A stretch of 6,442 nt of DNA. It comes from Bacteroidota bacterium. Lineage in GTDB: Bacteria > CLD3 > SB21. Shown here in pieces: positions 1 through 6,442 of this stretch; position 1 is the first letter of the stretch, and each line of letters opens with the position of its first letter. Location of the stretch: assembly GCA_020438245.1 (NCBI GenBank), contig JAGQUY010000189.1, positions 1 through 6,442 of the forward strand. Direction: 5' to 3'. The position numbers and the translations under genes were made by a program. Under the pieces are notes generated by a model. The model was given only the letters and a program-made list of their open reading frames with translations, did no database searches and was not told where the DNA came from.

Positions 1-823
1 CAAGAACATCGTTCGCGGTCGCGCGATTGACATTTACAATGAAGTTTGCGTGTTTATCCGAAATAGCTGCACCACCGACACTGTGTCCTTTCAGTCCGGC
101 TGTTTCGATAAGGCGCGCTGCATGGTCACCGGACGGATTTCTGAAAACACTTCCGGAACTGGGCAAATTGATAGGCTGAGTTTCCTGACGCTTTTTCATA
201 TACTGCTTGCGCGCTTCTGAAAGTCGGTCGGGAGACTCCGGTGTCATTGTCCACGTTGACGAAAGAATAACCGTTGAGGCGTCGTCAAAGGTCCGAACGT
301 GTCGATATTCAACTTCCAATTCGTTTTTCACAGCAATCTGCGTTTCTCCATTCTGTAGAAACGTCACATCGTGGACAACATCATACATTTCTCTCCCGTG
401 GCATCCGGCGTTCATTTTTAGTGCACCTCCAACGGTTCCCGGTATTCCGGCAAAGCGTTCAATGCCTCCCAGGCCTCGTTTCTCGCATTCAAGGACCAAT
501 TTGGGCATATACCATCCCGCTCCGACATGCAGTTGATTGCCGTTGAATTCGAGGTCAAGACAGCAACTGCTGAGGTTGAGAACGACACCGCGCAGGCCCT
601 CATCGCTGACAAGGAGATTGCTGCCTTTTCCAAGCACAAAAAAAGGTATGTTCGCATCCCGGCACATTTGCACCAACGTGTGTAAATCAGGAATGGATTG
701 CGGGATGCAGTACAGATCACAGGGTCCGCCAATCCGGTACCAAGTATGTTGATGGAGGGGTTCTGCTTGAAGAATCTGCCCTTGGATGTTGTTTCGTATT
801 TGATTGACAAAGCTCTCATTCAT
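1..823 (-). CDS. murB: UDP-N-acetylenolpyruvoylglucosamine reductase MurB, 3' end cut off by the window
   Basis: MurB is the cytoplasmic FAD enzyme that uses NADPH to reduce UDP-GlcNAc-enolpyruvate to UDP-MurNAc, the second committed step of peptidoglycan precursor synthesis. The frame is open from ATG at 823 to the window edge, giving 274 residues. Visible motifs are TWYRIGGP (27-34) and GKGSNLLVSD (65-74) for FAD binding, GIPGTVGGALKMNAG (126-140), and SSGSVFRNP (222-230), which holds the family's proton-donating serine (S225 here). GLKGHSVGGAAISDKHANF (243-261) follows. The length and motif spacing fit the shorter type II MurB of about 300 residues, so only the last 20-30 residues, including the catalytic glutamate, should lie outside. 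The usual YRxS motif reads YRHV (173-176). The gene follows murC after 6 bases, in the same frame, with no clear Shine-Dalgarno sequence, so coupled translation is likely. Identity is secure; the missing end is not seen. Confidence 0.96.
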   Translation of the reverse strand, partial: MNESFVNQIRNNIQGQILQAEPLHQHTWYRIGGPCDLYCIPQSIPDLHTLVQMCRDANIPFFVLGKGSNLLVSDEGLRGVVLNLSSCCLDLEFNGNQLHVGAGWYMPKLVLECEKRGLGGIERFAGIPGTVGGALKMNAGCHGREMYDVVHDVTFLQNGETQIAVKNELEVEYRHVRTFDDASTVILSSTWTMTPESPDRLSEARKQYMKKRQETQPINLPSSGSVFRNPSGDHAARLIETAGLKGHSVGGAAISDKHANFIVNVNRATANDVL

Positions 824-829
824 GTTTCG

Positions 830-2191
830 TCACAGTTTGTTCACGAGGTCATGTCCGACGGTTGTAATTGTACCTGCACCCATGGTTATCACTACGTCTC
901 CGGGTTCTGCAAACGATTTGAGAAAGTCCAGGGCCTCGGGAAGGGTTGGCACATAGTGCACCTGCTCATGGTGTTCCCTCGTTGCGTGGAAAAGGGTCTC
1001 GCCGGTTATTCCGGGAATTGGTAACTCCCGGGCGGGATAGATATCCGTCAACACGACGACATCCGCCTGCTTGAAAGAAGCGGCAAAGTCCTTCAAGTAA
1101 TCCCGGGTTCTTGAATACAGGTGCGGCTGAAAGGCGACGACCAATCGGCGGGTTGGCCATACTTCCCGTGCACCTTGCAGCGTTGATTTGATTTCTGTCG
1201 GGTGATGTGCATAATCGTCGATTACCGTTATTTCCCGGACCGTTCCCAAGTGTTCGAACCTGCGACCCGTGCCATGAAACTTCGACAGACTGGAGGACGC
1301 GATGTCAAACGAAAGGCCAAGTTCATCGGCCACGGCAATGCTGGCCAGTGCATTGCGTACATTGTGGAGACCGTTAAGATGTAAGGTGCATGTACCGGCG
1401 GAGGTCCCGTCCAAGCTGACTTCAAAAGACATTGTCCCATGGGCATAGCGGATATTTACGGCGGAAACATCCGCTTTGGAATCCAACCCGAAGGTTCGTT
1501 GTCTCCGATGAATACGGTCCCTTATGGAACTGATATTCGGGTCGTCGGCGTTGAGAATCACACAGCCAAATACAGACGTTTGATTGGCAAAGTCAGAAAA
1601 AGTGAACCGGATGTCATCCAGATTTCTGTAACAGTCCAGATGGTCTGACTCAATATTGTTGACGACGGTCAGCCAGGGGCGCAGGTCCAGGAAAGAACGG
1701 TCGTACTCATCGGCTTCCACAACGGCGTATTGCCCCTTGCCGGGCAACGCGTTGGTACCAAGCTCTGTTATCATACCCCCGACCAGAATGGTCGGGTCGA
1801 GGGAAGCGTGACGAAGCAACAGACCTATCATAGCCGTTGTGGTCGTTTTTCCGTGTGTTCCGGAGACGGCAATACCGCGCTGCTCGCGAAGGATTTCCCC
1901 GAGCAGAACCGATCGTTTGACGCATGGGATGCCACGTCGGGAGGCCTCGTGAATTTCGGGGTTGTCGGCTGACGCCGCCGACGTGTACACCACGAGATCG
2001 GCATCTACCTGTGATGCTTCGTGGCCTTCAAACACGTTCACACCAAGTGACTGGAGACGACGTGTTATGTCGCTCAACTGCCGATCGGATCCGGTCACCT
2101 GAAAGCCGCGGTGAACCATGATCTCGGCCAACCCGCTCATTCCTATGCCTCCGATACCCACGAAATGAATTCTCCTAATGCCGGTTTGCAA
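830..2191 (-). CDS. murC: UDP-N-acetylmuramate--L-alanine ligase MurC
   Basis: MurC is the cytoplasmic ATP-dependent ligase that adds L-Ala to UDP-MurNAc, the first of the Mur ligases. Numbering from the proposed TTG start (453 residues), the N-terminal Rossmann motif is GIGGIGMSG (12-20). The ATP P-loop is GTHGKTTTT (111-119), followed by EADEYDRSFL (159-168) and NIESDHLDCY (179-188). The C-terminal domain has GRRFE (309-313), DDYAHHPTE (325-333), FQPHLYSRT (354-362) and YPARE (385-389). The order and length match full MurC. An ATG at 2233 would also be in frame, but it adds 14 residues of non-family sequence and forces a 59-base overlap with murG. TTG at 2191 has GGAGG 9 bases upstream and places the conserved IRRIHFVGIGG stretch at the N terminus, so I prefer it. 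It overlaps murG by 17 bases. The late MGAGTI motif (437-442) has T where D is usual. Identity is secure; the start is likely. Confidence 0.96.
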   Translation of the reverse strand: MQTGIRRIHFVGIGGIGMSGLAEIMVHRGFQVTGSDRQLSDITRRLQSLGVNVFEGHEASQVDADLVVYTSAASADNPEIHEASRRGIPCVKRSVLLGEILREQRGIAVSGTHGKTTTTAMIGLLLRHASLDPTILVGGMITELGTNALPGKGQYAVVEADEYDRSFLDLRPWLTVVNNIESDHLDCYRNLDDIRFTFSDFANQTSVFGCVILNADDPNISSIRDRIHRRQRTFGLDSKADVSAVNIRYAHGTMSFEVSLDGTSAGTCTLHLNGLHNVRNALASIAVADELGLSFDIASSSLSKFHGTGRRFEHLGTVREITVIDDYAHHPTEIKSTLQGAREVWPTRRLVVAFQPHLYSRTRDYLKDFAASFKQADVVVLTDIYPARELPIPGITGETLFHATREHHEQVHYVPTLPEALDFLKSFAEPGDVVITMGAGTITTVGHDLVNKL

Positions 2192-3281
2192 TGAAGGACG
2201 CCTCCATACTTTTAACAAAATCTCGGGCCGCATTCGGCCTGCTCAGAGATAGTGCCCGTTTGCTCATCGTTTTGATTCTATCCGGTTCGGTCAGCAGTGC
2301 TGACAGTTCCTTGCCCAGCTTGTCGTCCAATTCAATATCATGTATCATGATGGCAGCTTCTCTGTCGACCAACGACTTCGCATTGTATTCCTGATGATTT
2401 TCCGCAGCGAAGGGGTAAGGAACCAGAATGCCGGGCAGCCCCATCATGGCTATTTCAGACAGCGTCATAGCTCCGGCCCTGCATACGATCAAGTCTGCCG
2501 CGCTGTATGCCACCGACATGTCGTCGACAAAATCTGTAACGAGAACGGACGAAGACGCGTAGACACTCATGGCGGCATGGTCAAGTTTGCCGGTTTGCCA
2601 GATGAGTTGTATGCCATGGCGGTCAACCAGTTCCCGTACGATTTTCGTCATGGCTGAATTGATCGACCGGGCACCGAGGCTTCCCCCGATGATCAGGACC
2701 GTCTGTTTGTTCGGATCCAGATTCATCTTGACTCGGGCCTCTGCCCTAGGAATTCTTTTCAACGATTTTCTCAACGGATTTCCCGTGATTTTCACATTTG
2801 TTTGGCGTTTCAGAAATCTCCGCGCCTCTTCATATGTCAGATGGACCTCCGTTGCAAATCTGGACAAGAAAATGGTTGTTTTTCCGGGTCGGCTGTTTTG
2901 TTCCTGCAAGAAAGTTTTTCGTCCGCTCACTGCGCCCAAGAGCAGGATCGGACCCGTCACGTATCCGCCGCAACCCACGATCGCCTTTGGTTTGAACGAC
3001 CGGAGAATCGACAACGACTGCATGAACCCGGCCAGGACTTTAAAAGGCATTTTCAAGTTCTGCCACACATCCGATATAGAAAATCCTCTTGAAAAACCGC
3101 TCATGGTAATCGTTTTCAGTTTAAATCCGGCTTTGGGTATCACTCGATCCTCCAAGCCTCTCTTTGTTCCAACAAATAAGATCTCTGTTTCCGGCCATTG
3201 TTCCTTTATTTCTTCCGCGATCGCCAAGGCGGGAAACACATGGCCTCCTGTCCCGCCGGCCGCAATGAGAACTCGATTCAC
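2175..3281 (-). CDS. murG: UDP-N-acetylglucosamine--undecaprenyl-PP-MurNAc-pentapeptide GlcNAc transferase MurG
   Basis: MurG is a peripheral membrane GT-B glycosyltransferase (family GT28). On the inner face of the membrane it moves GlcNAc from UDP-GlcNAc onto lipid I to give lipid II, the substrate of the polymerase FtsW encoded just upstream. The 368-residue length is normal. The N-terminal domain has the glycine loop GGTGGHVFPALA (9-20), GCGGYVTGP (103-111) and QEQNSRPG (126-133). The C-terminal UDP-GlcNAc domain has GNPLR (167-171), IGGSLGA (198-204), CRAGAMTLSE (267-276) and PYPFAAENHQEYNA (288-301). The common HEQN motif is QEQN here, a form I associate with Bacteroidetes and relatives. 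The start is GTG at 3281, overlapping the ftsW stop as GTGA. Only a weak GGA lies upstream, so it probably depends on ribosomes finishing ftsW. Confidence 0.98.
   Translation of the reverse strand: MNRVLIAAGGTGGHVFPALAIAEEIKEQWPETEILFVGTKRGLEDRVIPKAGFKLKTITMSGFSRGFSISDVWQNLKMPFKVLAGFMQSLSILRSFKPKAIVGCGGYVTGPILLLGAVSGRKTFLQEQNSRPGKTTIFLSRFATEVHLTYEEARRFLKRQTNVKITGNPLRKSLKRIPRAEARVKMNLDPNKQTVLIIGGSLGARSINSAMTKIVRELVDRHGIQLIWQTGKLDHAAMSVYASSSVLVTDFVDDMSVAYSAADLIVCRAGAMTLSEIAMMGLPGILVPYPFAAENHQEYNAKSLVDREAAIMIHDIELDDKLGKELSALLTEPDRIKTMSKRALSLSRPNAARDFVKSMEASFIANRH
2201..2205 (-). promoter_or_regulatory. Shine-Dalgarno sequence (GGAGG) supporting the murC TTG start
   Basis: The minus strand reads GGAGG here, inside the last codons of murG, 9 bases before TTG at 2191. 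It is the strongest Shine-Dalgarno match at any gene junction in the window. It is the main reason to start murC at TTG and not at the upstream ATG at 2233, which would lie before this site. Confidence 0.7.
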
Positions 3282-4540
3282 GAAAAATCCATGCCGACCA
3301 TACTGGGAGTCTTTACGGTTTTTTTCGGAGGCTGCGCTTGGGCCTGACCGTCTGATTGAGGTTCAGGAGTTGACGATTCGTCGACGCTAAAATTATCTGT
3401 AAAGCCCATATTGACCCGTTGGCCAGAGGTTGGTTTCATGGCTTCGTTTTTTGGCACGGTTTGCGACGAAATATTCAGCAGTACGCCGACCCCAAAACAG
3501 GTAAAAATCAGCGACGACCCGCCGTAACTGATAAACGGCATTGGCAAACCGGTTGTTGGCAGCAGTCCAACCGTTACGCCTGCGTTGATGATGGCGTACA
3601 AGACAATACTCACGGTGATTCCGATCGCCAGGTAAAACCCGTACATGTCGGGGGAGGTACGTGCGATCTTGATTGCCCTGAAAAGAAACGTGATGAACAG
3701 ACCAAGAACCAACACGGCGCCTATGAATCCCAGCTCTTCGCCGATAATGGAATAAATGAAATCGGTGAAAGGCTCCGGCAAGAAAAGAAATTTCTGTTTG
3801 CCCTGTCCAACGCCCATGCCGGTCAGACCGCCGTTTGCAAAACTAATCAAGGATTGACGGATCTGATAGCCCGAACCCTGCGTGTCGGCAACGGGGTCGA
3901 AAAAAGTCATCAATCGCGCACGCCGATAGGGGCTGGTCATCACGACAAGAATGAGCAGCGGAATGGTGGAAAGCGCGAGGGCTCCAAGATGCTTCATTTG
4001 CATTCCGCCAACAAAGAGAATGATGACCACCATAAGCATCAGCACCGTGGCCGTTGAAAAATTGGGTTGCAAGACAATCATCAGAGCAAAGACGGAAGCC
4101 ATGATGAGTGGCGGAAGCACTCCGTTTTGAAAATCACGGATTCTTTGGCCTTTTCCGTCCAGGTACGCTGCCAGGTAGAAGATCATCGCGAGTTTTGCCA
4201 GTTCCGACGGCTGGATGCCGAAGCCGCCCACAAGCAGCCAACGGGAAGCGCCCTTAACTTTGCTGAGGCCCAGCACAATTACCAGAAGGACGAAAGCTGA
4301 CAATACCAGCAGCATGGTTTTTCCGCGGTATTTATGATAGTCGTACTTGGCGGCGACCACCAAAACACCAAAACCGATAAGCGCACGGAGAAACTGCTGC
4401 TGAAGGTAATAGGTTGAATCCCTTGCCTGTTCAGCCGCCGCAACATGACTGGCGCTGTACACCATGACGATACCCAACGTCATCAGCGCGAGGGCTATCA
4501 ACAGCAGGATCTTGTCGATATTGTGTTTCGCAGATTCCAT
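3278..4540 (-). CDS. ftsW: SEDS-family septal peptidoglycan glycosyltransferase FtsW
   Basis: FtsW is a polytopic inner-membrane SEDS protein that polymerises lipid II into septal glycan strands, working with a class B penicillin-binding protein (FtsI). From ATG at 4540 it has 420 residues, with about ten hydrophobic segments between residues 9 and 357. SEDS motifs are GASRWL (97-102), QPSELAKL (110-117), PEPFTDFIYSIIGEELG (255-271) with the invariant catalytic Asp (D260), and PMPFISYGGSS (333-343). The usual LQPDFGTA reads LQPNFSTA (157-164). After the last membrane segment a tail of about 60 residues, rich in Pro, Gln, Ser, Thr and Lys, looks disordered and cytoplasmic. GTG at 4543 is an alternative start, but ATG at 4540 has GGAG 8 bases upstream (4549-4552) and forms TGATG with the murD stop. 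FtsW is preferred over RodA or SpoVE because of its place between murD and murG. Confidence 0.96.
   Translation of the reverse strand: MESAKHNIDKILLLIALALMTLGIVMVYSASHVAAAEQARDSTYYLQQQFLRALIGFGVLVVAAKYDYHKYRGKTMLLVLSAFVLLVIVLGLSKVKGASRWLLVGGFGIQPSELAKLAMIFYLAAYLDGKGQRIRDFQNGVLPPLIMASVFALMIVLQPNFSTATVLMLMVVIILFVGGMQMKHLGALALSTIPLLILVVMTSPYRRARLMTFFDPVADTQGSGYQIRQSLISFANGGLTGMGVGQGKQKFLFLPEPFTDFIYSIIGEELGFIGAVLVLGLFITFLFRAIKIARTSPDMYGFYLAIGITVSIVLYAIINAGVTVGLLPTTGLPMPFISYGGSSLIFTCFGVGVLLNISSQTVPKNEAMKPTSGQRVNMGFTDNFSVDESSTPEPQSDGQAQAQPPKKTVKTPSMVGMDFS
3319..3325 (-). other. A7 run in the ftsW tail, a possible slippage site
   Basis: In the ftsW frame the transcript reads CCG AAA AAA ACC (Pro-Lys-Lys-Thr), with seven A in a row 39 codon-bases before the ftsW stop region. 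A -1 shift, or one extra A from polymerase slippage, would continue without a stop through the ftsW end into the murG frame. The context is not a perfect X XXY YYZ heptamer, because the base before AAA AAA is G. I see the run and the open frame; any function is inference. Confidence 0.3.
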
Positions 4541-5892
4541 CACTTCAACTCCATGACGGCCCGTTTGAATTGCCGGCCTCGGTCTTCATAATTGAGAAAC
4601 ATATCGAAGCTTGCGCACGCCGGGGACAGAAGAACGATGTCCCCCGCGGCGGCCAACGAATGCGCTTTTTCAACGGCCTGGATCATCGAGTCTGCATCGT
4701 GCACGGTGGTGCTGTTTCCCAGTTCTTTCCGGATAAGGTCTCCGGCCTCTCCGATGACCACAAGGTCTTTCACACGATTCTTGAAGAGCGGAACAAGAGG
4801 GGAGTAGGGCGCCCCCTTATGTTTGCCGCCCATGATGAGAACAATCTTTTCGCGACTGAAACTGCGAATAGCTACGGCCGTGCTATCAACGTTGGTCGCT
4901 TTGGAATCATTGAAATAGGTGACCCCATGTATGGTCCGCACCTTTTCAAGGCGATGCTCAACACCTCTGAATTCTTTCAGCACGTTGCGTATGATGTCTA
5001 TCGATACACCGGCACACCAGGCAGCCAGGGCGGATGCCATCGCATTATATTGGTTGTGTCGCCCCGGAATACCGAGTTCGGCGACAGGTATCACTTCGTG
5101 GCTGGCGCCATTGCGTGCCACGGTCAGGATTTCATTTTGAACATACGCTCCCTCGTCGGGTTTGATGTCCAGGCTGAATGGAATGAGCTTAGATTTCAAT
5201 CCTCGGGTTAGTTCAGCAACAGCCTCATCGTCGGCGTTGTACAAAAGAAGATCATCCATGTTCTGCTGTTCAAATAGTTTTCTCTTTGCGCGGTAGTAGG
5301 CGTTGATTGAGGTGTACCGGTCCATATGATCGGCAGACAAGTTCATCCAAACGCCAATCGTAGGACGGAAATGGGTCAAGCCTTCTGCCTGAAAACTGCT
5401 GATTTCAAGAGCCACCAGTGTTTCGTCGGTTGAAGATTCGGCCAAATCGGACAGCGGCATCCCGATATTACCGGCGACGATCCAGGGACGGCCTGAGGCT
5501 TTGAACATTTCGCCAAGCCAGGTTGTTGTTGTAGTTTTGCCGTTGCTTCCGGTCACCGCAACCGTTGTTCCCTTGAGCCAGCGCGAAGCCAATTCAATTT
5601 CACTGTAGACGGGTATACCACGGTCCCTCATTTTGACCACTAAATCGATCGTCGACGGAACTCCCGGACTAATAACGGCGAAGTCGGCAGACAGGGCACG
5701 TTGGCTGTGGCCGCCGAATTCATATTCTATGTTAAGCTGTTGCAACATATTTTCTTCTGTCGATTTGCTTTCCTTTTCGGCGGACTCGGTAATCAGTACC
5801 GTGGCGCCGTGTTTTTTCAATAGACGGGCCGCTGAAAGTCCGCTTTTGCCCGCTCCAATAACCGTTACTCTTTTTCCCCTGACATCCTCCAT
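4540..5892 (-). CDS. murD: UDP-N-acetylmuramoyl-L-alanine--D-glutamate ligase MurD
   Basis: MurD is the cytoplasmic ATP-dependent ligase that adds D-Glu to UDP-MurNAc-L-Ala. The 450-residue length is typical and the three domains are in order. The N-terminal Rossmann part has VIGAGKSGLSAARLL (11-25) and ISPGVP (74-79). The central ATPase has the P-loop GSNGKTTTT (115-123), EISSFQ (163-168), NLSADHMDRY (184-193) and the lysine of the YYRAK stretch (K203), which aligns with the carbamylated lysine of E. coli MurD. The C-terminal domain has GRHNQYNA (277-284), GVEHRLE (310-316), NDSKATN (328-334) and LLSPACASFDMF (421-432). ATG at 5892 shares one base with the mraY stop (TAATG), with AAGG 7 bases upstream. 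The fused stop and start codons point to coupled translation and a shared transcript with mraY and ftsW. Nothing is missing or broken. Confidence 0.98.
   Translation of the reverse strand: MEDVRGKRVTVIGAGKSGLSAARLLKKHGATVLITESAEKESKSTEENMLQQLNIEYEFGGHSQRALSADFAVISPGVPSTIDLVVKMRDRGIPVYSEIELASRWLKGTTVAVTGSNGKTTTTTWLGEMFKASGRPWIVAGNIGMPLSDLAESSTDETLVALEISSFQAEGLTHFRPTIGVWMNLSADHMDRYTSINAYYRAKRKLFEQQNMDDLLLYNADDEAVAELTRGLKSKLIPFSLDIKPDEGAYVQNEILTVARNGASHEVIPVAELGIPGRHNQYNAMASALAAWCAGVSIDIIRNVLKEFRGVEHRLEKVRTIHGVTYFNDSKATNVDSTAVAIRSFSREKIVLIMGGKHKGAPYSPLVPLFKNRVKDLVVIGEAGDLIRKELGNSTTVHDADSMIQAVEKAHSLAAAGDIVLLSPACASFDMFLNYEDRGRQFKRAVMELK
4549..4552 (-). promoter_or_regulatory. Shine-Dalgarno sequence (GGAG) for ftsW
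   Basis: GGAG on the minus strand lies within the last codons of murD. It is 8 bases from ATG at 4540 and 5 bases from the alternative GTG at 4543. The spacing favours the ATG start. Confidence 0.6.
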
Positions 5893-6442
5893 TACCTGAC
5901 CTTAAAGGTCGTCAAAGTCAGCAGGGCACATAGAATGGCCATTATCCAAAACCGTGTTACGACCTTGGTCTCATGCCATCCTTTCAACTCGTAGTGATGG
6001 TGCAGGGGGGCCATCAGAAAAATCCGACGCCCTTCCCCATATTTTTTCTTCGTGTATTTGAAGTACAAAACCTGTGCAATGACTGAAATATTTTCAGCGA
6101 CCAGAACCGCACCGATAATGGGGAGCAGCAATTCTTTCTTTATCAGAATCGCCAGGGTGCCCAAAGCAGACCCCAACGCAAGTGCGCCGGTATCTCCCAT
6201 GAAAACCTGCGCCGGATAGGCGTTATACCAGAGGAAGCCCAATCCCGCCCCAACCGCCGCAGTACAAAAAATGGTGAGTTCGCTGCTTTGAGGTATGTAG
6301 ATGATGTTCAGATAGTCGCTGTACAATACATTGCCGGTAACATAACACATGACGGCAAAAGCACTCATTGCAATGGAAACAATTCCGATGGCAAGACCGT
6401 CGAGACCGTCGGTGAGATTGACCGCATTGCCCGCGCCGACGA
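5892..6442 (-). CDS. mraY: Phospho-N-acetylmuramoyl-pentapeptide-transferase MraY, 5' end cut off by the window
   Basis: MraY is the integral membrane enzyme that transfers phospho-MurNAc-pentapeptide from UDP to undecaprenyl phosphate, making lipid I. The frame is open from the right edge to TAA at 5892-5894, giving 182 residues, about the C-terminal half of a protein of roughly 360. The first visible residues hold the active-site motif [13 protein letters not shown] (5-17) with its acidic pair. [12 protein letters not shown] (80-91) carries the third catalytic aspartate (D83), and [12 protein letters not shown] (144-155) is the cytoplasmic loop with the diagnostic HHH. Several hydrophobic helices lie between them, and a last one precedes the short FKVR end. 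ATG at 6368 lies inside the conserved region and is not the start, which lies beyond 6442. The GEGRRIF form of the loop resembles FCB-group proteins as I remember them. Identity is secure; the N-terminal half is not seen. Confidence 0.97.
   Translation of the reverse strand, partial: VGAGNAVNLTDGLDGLAIGIVSIAMSAFAVMCYVTGNVLYSDYLNIIYIPQSSELTIFCTAAVGAGLGFLWYNAYPAQVFMGDTGALALGSALGTLAILIKKELLLPIIGAVLVAENISVIAQVLYFKYTKKKYGEGRRIFLMAPLHHHYELKGWHETKVVTRFWIMAILCALLTLTTFKVR
5898..5910. other. 13-base palindrome over the mraY end and murD ribosome binding site
   Basis: The plus strand reads GACCTT-A-AAGGTC, a perfect 6-base inverted repeat around one base. In the transcript it could form only a small hairpin (5 base pairs, 3-base loop). 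The hairpin arm would include most of the AAGG that precedes murD. Translation of mraY would open it, which would fit coupling. It is within coding sequence and may be chance. Confidence 0.3.

Larger units (their letters stand above)
1..6442 (-). other. dcw operon segment mraY-murD-ftsW-murG-murC-murB
   Basis: Six genes on one strand follow one another with overlaps of 1, 1, 4 and about 17 bases and a single 6-base gap. No space is left for a terminator or a separate promoter, so one transcript is expected across the window. This gene order is the standard core of the bacterial division and cell wall cluster. By family precedent murE and murF would lie before mraY (beyond 6442), and ftsQ, ftsA and ftsZ after murB (before position 1); these are predictions and are not seen here. 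Confidence 0.9.

Noticed and set aside
638..644. A run of seven A (T7 in the murB sense) as a possible phase-variation or error site
   Set aside because: The murB frame is intact across it and the encoded IPFFVLGKGSN stretch matches the family, so there is no sign of a shift.
418..819. A 133-codon minus-strand open frame
   Set aside because: It is in a different frame from murB over the same DNA. The murB frame is open throughout and carries the FAD and substrate motifs.
2569..3390. A 273-codon open frame on the plus strand
   Set aside because: It lies antisense to murG, whose protein shows every family motif. The translation has no recognisable domain and looks like a codon-bias shadow.
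3419..4057. A 212-codon plus-strand open frame, and the next one at 4067-4300
   Set aside because: Both are antisense to ftsW. Their very hydrophilic, His/Gln/Asn-rich translations are what the reverse of membrane-protein codons gives.
4570..5211. A 213-codon plus-strand open frame
   Set aside because: It is antisense to murD, with no family resemblance and no sign of its own ribosome binding site or promoter.
6366..6368. ATG at 6368 as the mraY start
   Set aside because: The open frame continues upstream to the window edge and includes the essential NLTDGLDG motif, so the true start is outside the window.

Overview
The window is a continuous piece of a division and cell wall (dcw) gene cluster, with every gene on the minus strand. 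Read in the direction of transcription, from the right edge to the left, the order is mraY (5' end cut off by the window) - murD - ftsW - murG - murC - murB (3' end cut off). There are essentially no gaps. mraY/murD and murD/ftsW share single bases (TAATG, TGATG), ftsW/murG overlap by 4 bases (GTGA), murG/murC overlap by about 17 bases, and murC/murB are 6 bases apart. This is the layout of one polycistronic, translationally coupled operon. I see no internal promoter, terminator, RNA gene, mobile element, CRISPR array or repeat family.

The genes form one pathway. MurB and MurC make and extend UDP-MurNAc, and MurD adds D-Glu, all in the cytoplasm. MraY moves the finished UDP-MurNAc-pentapeptide onto undecaprenyl phosphate to give lipid I. 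MurG adds GlcNAc to give lipid II. FtsW is the SEDS glycosyltransferase that polymerises lipid II at the division septum. All six proteins keep the recognisable catalytic motifs of their families and all frames are open, so nothing looks decayed.

The organism is a peptidoglycan-making, Gram-negative-type bacterium of intermediate GC. Several residue choices point to the Fibrobacteres-Chlorobi-Bacteroidetes (FCB) side of the tree: QEQNS instead of HEQN in MurG, NFSTA instead of DFGTA in FtsW, and the [21 protein letters not shown] stretch (split here only by naming, near 6000-6050) in MraY. Classical Bacteroidetes clusters, as I recall them, usually lack murB directly after murC, so a relative outside the core Bacteroidetes is a reasonable guess. 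This placement rests on remembered family patterns, not on a search.

This is an ordinary housekeeping region and I found no new biological system. The points worth a second look are small ones about translation: a probable TTG start for murC, an in-frame murC-TGA-murB junction without a clear Shine-Dalgarno sequence, and an A7 run in the ftsW tail from which a -1 shift would read without a stop into murG.
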